Below, piece after piece: positions 1 to 4,439 of a stretch of DNA of 6,802 bases. The stretch lies in the NCBI GenBank assembly GCA_000715685.1, contig KL569488.1:1-6802 (forward strand), written 5' to 3'. Positions within the stretch are counted from its first letter, which is position 1. Each line of letters starts with the position of its first letter. The stretch is from Streptomyces lilacinus. GTDB lineage: Bacteria; Actinomycetota; Actinomycetes; Streptomycetales; Streptomycetaceae. The position numbers and the translations under genes were made by a program. The notes below the pieces were generated by a model. That model worked only from the letters and a program-made list of their open reading frames with translations, searched no databases and was not told where the DNA came from.

Positions 1-3
1 CTT

Positions 4-9
4 TAAGGT
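4..9 (+). promoter_or_regulatory. -10 hexamer of a leaderless promoter for the TmrB-like gene
   Basis: TAAGGT lies at -12 to -7 relative to the ATG at 16. There is no Shine-Dalgarno sequence at the usual distance before that ATG, so the transcript probably begins at the A of the start codon. The -35 element would lie left of the window and cannot be seen. Leaderless starts with this geometry are common in actinomycetes. Confidence 0.55.
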
Positions 10-15
10 CTGCCC

Positions 16-648
16 ATGCTCTTGTGGATCAACGGCCCCTTCGGCGGCGGCAAAACCCAGACCGCCAACGAACTACGACGACGACTGCCGGGCAGCGTCG
101 TCTGCGACCCCGAGCACGTCGGCTTCGGCCTGCACCGGATGCTGCCGCCGGCGCTGCGCGGCGACTTCCAGGACCTGCCGGCCTGGCGACAGGGCGTGTA
201 CGAGGTCCTGGACCTCGCCCTCACCCGGCACGAGGGCCCGGTGATCGTCCCCATGACCGTCGTCGACCCCGCGTACTTCCACGAAACCGTCGGCCGCCTG
301 CGCGAACGCGGCCACGACGTACGCCACTTCGCGCTCCTGGCCGACCGCGCGACGGTCCTGCGCCGCCTGCGCGAACGCGGCTTCGGCCACGCGGTCCGCC
401 TCGTCGGCGGCAAGGACGCGCCCCTGCGGCGCGAGAGCTTCGCCGTCTCCAAGCTCGACCTGTGCCTGGAGCGCCTGCGCGCCCCCGAATTCGCCGAACA
501 CATCCGGACCGACCACATCTCGATCCCCCAAGTCGCCGACCACATCGCCGCGTCGGCGGGCCTGCGCCTCACCCCGAACACGGACAGCCCCCTGCGGGGG
601 CGCCTGCGCCGGGCGTGGACGGGGGCGAAACACATCCGCTTCGACTGA
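16..648 (+). CDS. TmrB-like P-loop ATP-binding protein
   Basis: A 210-aa soluble protein. The N-terminus places a beta strand (LLWING) directly before a Walker A loop, GPFGGGKT, at residues 7-14, as in small nucleotide-binding kinases and in Bacillus TmrB, the tunicamycin-resistance ATP-binding protein of about 200 aa. Residues 76-81 (VIVPMT) form the second hydrophobic strand, followed by a VDPAYF segment. The region HFALLADRATVLRRLRERG (about 104-122) resembles the strand and arginine-rich lid helix of TmrB and kinase-like proteins. Residues 136-150 continue the substrate-lid side. The substrate cannot be read from the sequence. Tunicamycin or another nucleoside-like compound is the family precedent, but most actinobacterial homologues are uncharacterised. 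The start is fixed by the leaderless -10 box. The next gene follows 27 bp downstream under its own promoter. Confidence 0.75.
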   Translation: MLLWINGPFGGGKTQTANELRRRLPGSVVCDPEHVGFGLHRMLPPALRGDFQDLPAWRQGVYEVLDLALTRHEGPVIVPMTVVDPAYFHETVGRLRERGHDVRHFALLADRATVLRRLRERGFGHAVRLVGGKDAPLRRESFAVSKLDLCLERLRAPEFAEHIRTDHISIPQVADHIAASAGLRLTPNTDSPLRGRLRRAWTGAKHIRFD

Positions 649-669
649 ACGCCGGGTCCTCCTTAGGCT
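641..669 (+). promoter_or_regulatory. Leaderless promoter of the CxxC-protein gene
   Basis: TCGACT (641-646), a 17-bp spacer and TAGGCT (664-669) match the actinomycete housekeeping promoter pattern. The -10 hexamer sits at -12 to -7 of the GTG at 676, so transcription and translation should start at the same base. The -35 hexamer overlaps the last codons and stop codon of the preceding gene. Confidence 0.65.
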
Positions 670-675
670 GACCGC

Positions 676-1023
676 GTGCCTCCCGCGAAGACCTCGTACG
701 TCTGCATCCCTTGCCGGGCCTCCTACAAACAACCCCGCCCCGGCCCCCACGACCACCCCCGGAAGTGCCCCCGCTGCACCGCACTCCTCACCCACGTGGG
801 CTCGGCCTTCGCCCCGCCCCGCCGCCGCGACAAGGCCGCCTGGCGCACGCTCTCGGTCCTCCTCCACGCGGGCATCAGCTTCCCCATGGGCTGCTCCACC
901 GGCCCCGGCTACCGCCCGCGCACCCTCGCCGAGGTGCGCGAGCGGATGGCCCACGCCCGCCGCACGGGCGAGCCGCCGGCGAGGGCGCTGGTGCGGCGGG
1001 AGGTGCCTTACAACCGCTGGTGA
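676..1023 (+). CDS. Small zinc-ribbon-like protein with two CxxC motifs
   Basis: A basic 115-aa protein with no signal peptide or membrane segment. CIPC at residues 10-13 and CPRC at 31-34 form a four-cysteine pair typical of a zinc ribbon, with the second knuckle preceded by a basic Pro-rich stretch. The segment HVGSAFAPPRRRDKAAWR (about 40-57) and the C-terminal GYRPRTLAEVRERMAHARRTG (about 78-98) have the look of a conserved streptomycete family. From memory, some annotations carry an unrelated enzyme name (deoxyxylulose-5-phosphate synthase) for such proteins. Nothing here supports that: the length is far too short and there is no thiamine-diphosphate motif. The GTG start follows from the leaderless promoter. 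The role is unknown; nucleic-acid or protein binding through zinc is an inference. Confidence 0.7.
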   Translation: MPPAKTSYVCIPCRASYKQPRPGPHDHPRKCPRCTALLTHVGSAFAPPRRRDKAAWRTLSVLLHAGISFPMGCSTGPGYRPRTLAEVRERMAHARRTGEPPARALVRREVPYNRW

Positions 1024-1030
1024 GGTGGGG

Positions 1031-1044
1031 TCGGCGCTGGCCGA
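1031..1044. terminator. Weak hairpin between convergent genes
   Basis: TCGGC, a 4-base loop GCTG and GCCGA form a perfect 5-bp stem in the 41-bp gap between the convergent genes ending at 1023 and 1065. No T-run follows on either strand, so this is at best a weak bidirectional terminator. Confidence 0.25.
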
Positions 1045-1064
1045 GTCAGGTCAGGCAGGCGTGC

Positions 1065-1787
1065 TCACAGATACGTGACGTGACGCGAGTTCCTGAAGAA
1101 GCACTCCTGCCAGATACCGAGGGCGGTGCCCGGGCCGTTGGGTTCCATCAGGTTGTTCGGATCGTCGTCGTGCGGCAGACCGCAGGCGTGGGCCACTTCG
1201 TGGGCGAGGATCCGCGGGCGGCCGTCCGGGGCGGTGGGGTTGGCCATCCCGGCGACATCCACGGTGACGTAGTCGGTGAGCGGGCCCAGTGAGCAGCCCG
1301 TCCTGCCACGGACCTCGCGGACGATGAAGACCGTGACCGGGCGGGCATAGCCGAGGAAGCCGCCGCTGGCGTGGTTGTCGCGGAAGTACTGGCCCGCCGC
1401 ACCGAAGTCCTCCCACCACGCGTCCCAGGTGCAGCCCACTTCCAGTGCGGCCACGGGGGCCGAGTCGGGCAGGGTGCGGATCATGATGTCGCCCACGGCG
1501 AGCACGTCGACCTCGCACTGATCGTCGAAGACGTCCTTGGCGAGCTCGACCGCGGGCAGGACGTCACGCTCGGACATCAGCGCGCGCCCGTGCTCGTCGC
1601 GCAGGATCAGGACGCGGAGCCGGAGCTTCTTGCGGGGGTGGATCCCCACCAGGCACACGAGGAGGTCCGGAAGGCCGAGGAGACGGTTCGCGGCTTCTGT
1701 GAAGATGTTCCATGTCTCTTCCACGCCGCCGCGCACGGCGTCGTAGGCGTCGCTGAAAAAGTCACCCACCGAGTCGAAGAACCCCAT
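1065..1787 (-). CDS. Metzincin-type zinc metalloprotease without signal peptide
   Basis: A 240-aa protein. HEVAHACGLPHD at residues 196-207 is a complete metzincin zinc motif (HExxHxxGxxH/D), with H196, H200 and H206 as ligands and E197 as catalytic base. M214 in NNLMEP fits the Met-turn. The fold core before it (about 54-110) alternates strands and helices. Six cysteines are present (45, 91, 119, 165, 202, 229). The first 40 residues (GFFDSVGDFFSDAYDAV and onward) are amphipathic helices, not a Sec or Tat signal, so the enzyme is either cytoplasmic or exported by a non-classical route. The start at 1787 is chosen because AGAAGGA lies 6 nt upstream; an in-frame GTG at 1850 has no comparable site. 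The gene follows the XRE regulator gene with a 113-bp gap and no clear promoter, so it is probably in the same transcript. The substrate is unknown; cleavage of the regulator is only a hypothesis. Confidence 0.75.
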   Translation of the reverse strand: MGFFDSVGDFFSDAYDAVRGGVEETWNIFTEAANRLLGLPDLLVCLVGIHPRKKLRLRVLILRDEHGRALMSERDVLPAVELAKDVFDDQCEVDVLAVGDIMIRTLPDSAPVAALEVGCTWDAWWEDFGAAGQYFRDNHASGGFLGYARPVTVFIVREVRGRTGCSLGPLTDYVTVDVAGMANPTAPDGRPRILAHEVAHACGLPHDDDPNNLMEPNGPGTALGIWQECFFRNSRHVTYL

Positions 1788-1793
1788 GGCGAA

Positions 1794-1800
1794 TCCTTCT
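1794..1800 (-). promoter_or_regulatory. Ribosome binding site deciding the metalloprotease start
   Basis: On the minus strand AGAAGGA lies 6 nt before the ATG at 1787-1785. It favours this start over the in-frame upstream ATG (1823) and GTG (1850), neither of which has a good Shine-Dalgarno sequence. Confidence 0.65.
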
Positions 1801-1900
1801 GGGACGAAGGCCTCTGCTTCCATGAAAGCCCGGAGTCCTGCGGCTCGCACCTCGCCCGCTCGGCGTCACCCAACGGTCGGCAGCTTCGGGAGAGCCGGAC

Positions 1901-3136
1901 TCACGCCATCGCGTCCGTCCGCCGGGCAAGGGCAAGCAACTCCGAGGAAGCCCCGCGACCCGCCACCAGGACGAGGTCTCGGATCGCCGAACGTGCCGTG
2001 GTATGCGACTGGATCATCTCCGGCGCCAGTTCTTCGGCGCCGAGGAAGCACGCGAGCGCTTCCTCGACGTGCCGGAGCTGAGCGTGGGCACGCCCTACAT
2101 CCAGGGCCAGCCGGGCCTGGCGCTCGGCGGACAGACCGGAGGCATCCAGTCGGCGGGCCACGTCGAGCGCTTCCCCGGCGTCGCCGAGGTCGACGGCCAT
2201 GGACACCGCGTGAATCTCGACGTTCGTCGGACCGAACTCAAGGTTGAAGTCATTGCGGTCCACGCCCAACCGCCCCGCTACACGGCGAGCGTCTCCCAGC
2301 CGACGCAGGGTGTCCGCGCGATTTCCGCAGCGTGCGTGGACCAGGGCCAGTACGAGATGCAGTGAGCCGAGGACGGACATCGACTCCGGGGACGATCCGG
2401 CATAGTGGCTTTGCCGACAGAGAACCTTCACGGCTGTCGAGGCCACGTGCTCGGCCTGGTCGTAGCGCTTCAGTCGTACCAAGGCGTGGGCGAGACGATA
2501 GGTGCCGGCGAACACCTCCAACACGTCGCCGGCTCGCTCGGCCGCGGCGATGGCACGGTCCGCCGCCACCCAGGCGGCGTCCGCCTCGTTCTGACGCGTG
2601 AAGGCCGCCGCCACCGCCTGGTAGGTGCGGGCGAGCAGACCGTACACCTCGGGGCGCTCGCGGCCATCGCCCCTCCGCACGGCCGATTCCAGCATCGGGA
2701 CGAGTTCCGTCAGCGACGCGCTCAGCTCGGCGAAACGGTCGCTGTGCGCAAGGGACCAGGCACGTTCGACAGTTGCCCGTAGCGCGGAGAGCGGCCGCTC
2801 GGGAGGCGTCGCGTTGGTGGCCAGCAGGCTCTCGAGAGCCGGGTGTCCGGAGAGCAGGAGCCGGACCGAGTCGAGGTCATTGCTCTGAGGCGCGGGCTCG
2901 GGAGCCTCGGCGGGCTGCGGCGCATCGGGCCGCAGTTCCTGCAGGGAAACGCCGAGGCCGTCGGCGAGCAGGCGCAGCACGTCCAGCCGGTTGACCGGCT
3001 GGACGCCGCGCTCCACCTGGGAGAGCCAGCTCGCGGTCCGGCCGAGCGCGGCGGCCAGTTCTTTCTGCGTCAGCCCGCGCCGCACACGAAGCTCCGCCAC
3101 CCGCGCGCCGAAGGCGCGCTGGCCTTGAGGGGCCAC
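1901..3136 (-). CDS. XRE-family HTH regulator with TPR-like C-terminal domain
   Basis: A 411-aa cytoplasmic DNA-binding protein. Residues 8-68 are a classic XRE/Cro-type helix-turn-helix: LRVRRGLTQKELAAALGRT, then ASWLSQVERGVQPVN as recognition helix, and LRLLADGLGVSLQELRP closing the domain. A Pro/Ala-rich linker (about 70-88) follows. From about 115 to 400 come successive helical pairs with the A/Y/L pattern of tetratricopeptide repeats, clearest near 165-200, 206-238, 255-290, 305-330 and 340-372. HTH plus TPR is the layout of RRNPP-type peptide-responsive regulators, but also of many uncharacterised actinobacterial regulators, so a peptide ligand is not proven. The GTG start lies 8 nt after the ABM gene's stop, with only a distant AAAGG 13 nt upstream, which suggests translational coupling. 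The divergent promoter palindromes at 3526-3567 are its best candidate targets. Confidence 0.8.
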   Translation of the reverse strand: MAPQGQRAFGARVAELRVRRGLTQKELAAALGRTASWLSQVERGVQPVNRLDVLRLLADGLGVSLQELRPDAPQPAEAPEPAPQSNDLDSVRLLLSGHPALESLLATNATPPERPLSALRATVERAWSLAHSDRFAELSASLTELVPMLESAVRRGDGRERPEVYGLLARTYQAVAAAFTRQNEADAAWVAADRAIAAAERAGDVLEVFAGTYRLAHALVRLKRYDQAEHVASTAVKVLCRQSHYAGSSPESMSVLGSLHLVLALVHARCGNRADTLRRLGDARRVAGRLGVDRNDFNLEFGPTNVEIHAVSMAVDLGDAGEALDVARRLDASGLSAERQARLALDVGRAHAQLRHVEEALACFLGAEELAPEMIQSHTTARSAIRDLVLVAGRGASSELLALARRTDAMA

Positions 3137-3144
3137 TGATCAGC

Positions 3145-3453
3145 TCACACCTTTCCGCCAACGTGTTCCAGGAACGTCACGTCCGTTCTCGTCACGTACT
3201 TCTCTCGCTCGACCAGGAAGTGCTTGGTGTGCGGCTGCTGCTCGTGAGCCTCGAACGCCGCGCGACTCTCGTACAGCTCGTAGAAGATCCGAAGGTTGGG
3301 CTCCCCCGGAACGCGGTGAATGGCATACACCGACGTCCCCGGCTCGTCCCGCTGGATCCCCTCGAGCGTCCGTGCCACCAACTCGTCGAAGGCTTGCGCA
3401 GCGTCCGCGTCACGAAGCGTGAAACGTACGACCAAGCCGAAGCCCGAGGCCAT
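3145..3453 (-). CDS. ABM-domain (antibiotic biosynthesis monooxygenase-like) protein
   Basis: A 102-aa protein spanning a single dimeric alpha/beta-barrel ABM domain, the usual length for this family. Residues 4-13 form strand 1 and 21-35 helix 1. LRIFYELYESRAAFEAHEQ (about 54-72) is the characteristic segment, strand then helix with a conserved Tyr/His pattern, followed by PHTKHFLVE and a last strand at 87-97. Members include quinone/polyketide oxidases, heme-degrading enzymes and quinol monooxygenase YgiN-like proteins. Nothing visible decides among these, and many small members are uncharacterised. The ATG at 3453 is chosen because AAGGGAGG stands 6 nt before it and the domain begins immediately. 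An in-frame extension to 3585 would cross the divergent promoter and adds no domain. This is the first gene of the minus-strand unit; the XRE gene begins 8 nt after its stop. Confidence 0.75.
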   Translation of the reverse strand: MASGFGLVVRFTLRDADAAQAFDELVARTLEGIQRDEPGTSVYAIHRVPGEPNLRIFYELYESRAAFEAHEQQPHTKHFLVEREKYVTRTDVTFLEHVGGKV

Positions 3454-3459
3454 GGCCAC

Positions 3460-3467
3460 CCTCCCTT
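3460..3467 (-). promoter_or_regulatory. Ribosome binding site deciding the ABM-gene start
   Basis: AAGGGAGG on the minus strand, 6 nt before the ATG at 3453-3451, is the strongest Shine-Dalgarno sequence in this arm. It supports the 102-aa form over a longer in-frame extension. Confidence 0.65.
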
Positions 3468-3521
3468 CATGTCGCACCAAGACTTCCAGAGCCGGCCCAA
3501 CAGGGGTAGACACAGGAGGAC

Positions 3522-3550
3522 TTGACTCGCAGAAATACTGTGAGTAGCGT
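3522..3550 (+). promoter_or_regulatory. Promoter of the divergent two-gene plus-strand operon
   Basis: TTGACT (3522-3527), a 17-bp spacer and TAGCGT (3545-3550) form a good actinomycete housekeeping promoter. The start point is expected near 3557, giving a leader of about 126 nt before the ATG at 3683. No equally good promoter for the minus-strand ABM unit is visible, although it must lie in or near the same stretch. Confidence 0.65.
3526..3544. promoter_or_regulatory. Candidate operator 1 (7-5-7 palindrome)
   Basis: CTCGCAG, AAATA and CTGTGAG form an inverted repeat with one mismatch; the flanking A at 3525 and T at 3545 also pair. It fills the spacer between the -35 and -10 hexamers, where a bound dimer would block RNA polymerase. 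The likely binder, by inference only, is the adjacent XRE regulator. Confidence 0.55.
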
Positions 3551-3567
3551 CGTAGTAACGCTGCGAC
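3549..3567. promoter_or_regulatory. Candidate operator 2 (7-5-7 palindrome)
   Basis: GTCGTAG, TAACG and CTGCGAC form an inverted repeat with one mismatch, centred on the expected transcription start. Arm and spacer lengths equal those of operator 1, and the half-sites agree on a shared [CG]TCG[CT]AG pattern in most positions. The centres are 23 bp apart, about two helical turns. Confidence 0.5.
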
Positions 3568-3591
3568 TTCTTTTGTCGCGGACATCAGAAA

Positions 3592-3650
3592 GGCCTCGGC
3601 GGATGTGGCTCATCGGTGCTTGCACCACCGTGTGAGCCCCCGCCGAGGCC
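3592..3650 (+). promoter_or_regulatory. Long composite hairpin in the predicted leader RNA
   Basis: The outer stem is a perfect 11-bp pairing of 3592-3602 with 3640-3650 (GGCCTCGGCGG and its complement). A middle stem pairs GGCTCA (3607-3612) with TGAGCC (3633-3638), and an inner stem pairs GGTGC (3615-3619) with GCACC (3622-3626). No T-run follows. It lies between the predicted start point and the ribosome binding site at 3673, so an attenuator, a stability element or a protein-binding RNA is possible. Confidence 0.55.
3603..3635 (+). CDS. Possible 10-codon leader peptide inside the hairpin
   Basis: ATG at 3603-3605 to TGA at 3633-3635 reads MWLIGACTTV. AGAAAGG (3587-3593) lies 9 nt upstream as a possible ribosome binding site. 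The frame occupies the loop side of the composite hairpin, so translation would disrupt the structure. There is no run of one regulatory amino acid, only single Trp and Cys codons. This is a weak call that could be chance. Confidence 0.25.
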   Translation: MWLIGACTTV

Positions 3651-3682
3651 GACATCTCACCCCTGCAACACCAGGAGGTTCG

Positions 3683-3859
3683 ATGCGGAATCAGGCTAGC
3701 GCCCCTCAGGCGAACGCTCTGCCGTCGGCGGCGGAAGGCTGTCCTCGATGCAAGGCGATCAAAGCCACGCGGTACGAGGCCGTACGGCAGGGCGACAAGC
3801 ACACTGCCGCAGCGATGGCAGAGGCGATGGGACTGCACCAGCGGGCAGCCCACTCATGA
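3683..3859 (+). CDS. Small CxxC...HxxxxH protein, 58 aa
   Basis: The start is set by AGGAGG at 3673-3678, 4 nt before the ATG. The protein has no signal peptide or membrane segment. CPRC at residues 20-23 and HQRAAH at 52-57 are separated by an Ala-rich helix (about 29-50). This CxxC-helix-HxxxxH arrangement could bind one zinc ion and, from memory, resembles small proteins that are frequent in streptomycete accessory regions. The function is not recognised. It is the first gene of the divergent operon controlled by the promoter at 3522-3550, and its stop overlaps the next start as ATGA, so the two are translationally coupled. A peptide ligand for the TPR regulator is conceivable from position, but the protein lacks a secretion signal. 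Confidence 0.6.
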   Translation: MRNQASAPQANALPSAAEGCPRCKAIKATRYEAVRQGDKHTAAAMAEAMGLHQRAAHS

Positions 3860-4272
3860 CGGCATCGCAGTTCAACGTGGCCCTGTCGCTGCTTCTTCTC
3901 GCCATCTGGTGGGTGGCCTGCCGGGTGCCGCGTCGCCCCCTTGAGCACGCTTCGGCTGTTCGTCATGCGCCTCAGCACACGAACCGTCCGCCGGAGCGAC
4001 AACGGTGCGCGGAGACCCCGCCCTGCCTTCACGAGACCAGCTGGAGAGCGAGCGAGGGCATCAGCACCTGCCTCGCCTGCGGCACTCGACGCGTAGTCGG
4101 CTACCAAGCCCTGGCACTGGCGACGGAGCTGCCCGAACGAACCCAGCTGTGCGCCGCGACCACGTCATGTCGAGGCATCTGGACCGTCCCCGCAGAGCCA
4201 GGCTTCCGGCGAGCCGAGCTCAAGGAGAGGGTCCGCGAGGCCAATCGCCGGAGCCTGCGCGGCAGGCTCTGA
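3856..4272 (+). CDS. Single-pass membrane protein with CxH...CxxC motif
   Basis: A 138-aa protein. Residues 6-22 (FNVALSLLLLAIWWVAC) form one hydrophobic helix followed at once by a basic CRVPRR stretch, which predicts a membrane anchor with the C-terminal part in the cytoplasm. Residues 57-75 contain CLH, then a spacer, then CLAC, which could be a compact zinc site. Two more cysteines (99, 105) lie further on, and the tail (118-138) is a charged, Arg-rich helix. The family is not recognised. The ATG overlaps the TGA of the 58-aa gene (ATGA at 3856-3859) with no separate ribosome binding site needed, so the two products are probably made together. Base composition is lower in GC than in the oxygenase gene downstream. 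Confidence 0.55.
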   Translation: MTASQFNVALSLLLLAIWWVACRVPRRPLEHASAVRHAPQHTNRPPERQRCAETPPCLHETSWRASEGISTCLACGTRRVVGYQALALATELPERTQLCAATTSCRGIWTVPAEPGFRRAELKERVREANRRSLRGRL

Positions 4273-4340
4273 AGGAACCGCGCGCCCCCCAACGCCCCCG
4301 CGTGCGCGCCTCCGCGCTCCCGGGTGGCGCGGCAACGGGC

Positions 4341-4370
4341 TTGGCACCCGTGCGCGCCCTCCGCTGGAAT
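4341..4370 (+). promoter_or_regulatory. Candidate promoter of the oxygenase gene
   Basis: TTGGCA (4341-4346, 5/6 to consensus), an 18-bp spacer and TGGAAT (4365-4370, 4/6). A start near 4377 would place the tandem repeats in the leader. Moderate support only. Confidence 0.35.
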
Positions 4371-4383
4371 GCGGGGAGCGCAC

Positions 4384-4415
4384 CGCTCCGCACCACGCTC
4401 CGCACCACTCCGCAC
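4384..4415. repeat. 12-bp tandem repeat, 2.7 copies
   Basis: CGCTCCGCACCA occurs at 4384-4395 and 4396-4407, followed by a partial copy CTCCGCAC at 4408-4415 that lacks one base. The array ends 10 bp before the ribosome binding site of the oxygenase gene. Confidence 0.7.
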
Positions 4416-4439
4416 ATGACGCGAAGGGGAGTCAGAGCC

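Larger units (their letters stand above)
4273..4439. other. Intergenic region before the oxygenase gene
   Basis: This 167-bp gap is very GC-rich. It holds a 6-bp inverted repeat (CGGGTG at 4321-4326 with CACCCG at 4345-4350), a candidate promoter, a GGAGCG/CGCTCC hairpin (4375-4389) and 12-bp tandem repeats. No intrinsic terminator with a T-run is visible for the preceding operon. Confidence 0.5.

Noticed and set aside
73..954. Long minus-strand open frame opposite the first two genes
   Set aside because: It is Gly/Ala/Val/Arg-rich with no domain, and lies antisense to two genes with promoters and recognisable motifs. High-GC DNA gives such open frames by chance.
1371..2081. 236-aa plus-strand frame across the protease and regulator genes
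   Set aside because: It is antisense to a protease with an intact zinc motif and to the regulator, and has no domain of its own.
3454..3585. Longer in-frame start for the ABM protein
   Set aside because: It crosses the divergent promoter and palindromes and adds nothing to the domain. The ATG at 3453 has a strong ribosome binding site.
3592..3650. Hairpin arms as terminal inverted repeats of a mobile element
   Set aside because: The arms are only 37 bp apart with no transposase or target duplication, so an RNA hairpin fits better.
4005..4439. N-terminal extension of the oxygenase frame into the preceding gene
   Set aside because: The extension overlaps the membrane protein gene, is Arg/Pro low-complexity and crosses the tandem repeats. 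GTG 4440 has a good ribosome binding site and the domain starts there.
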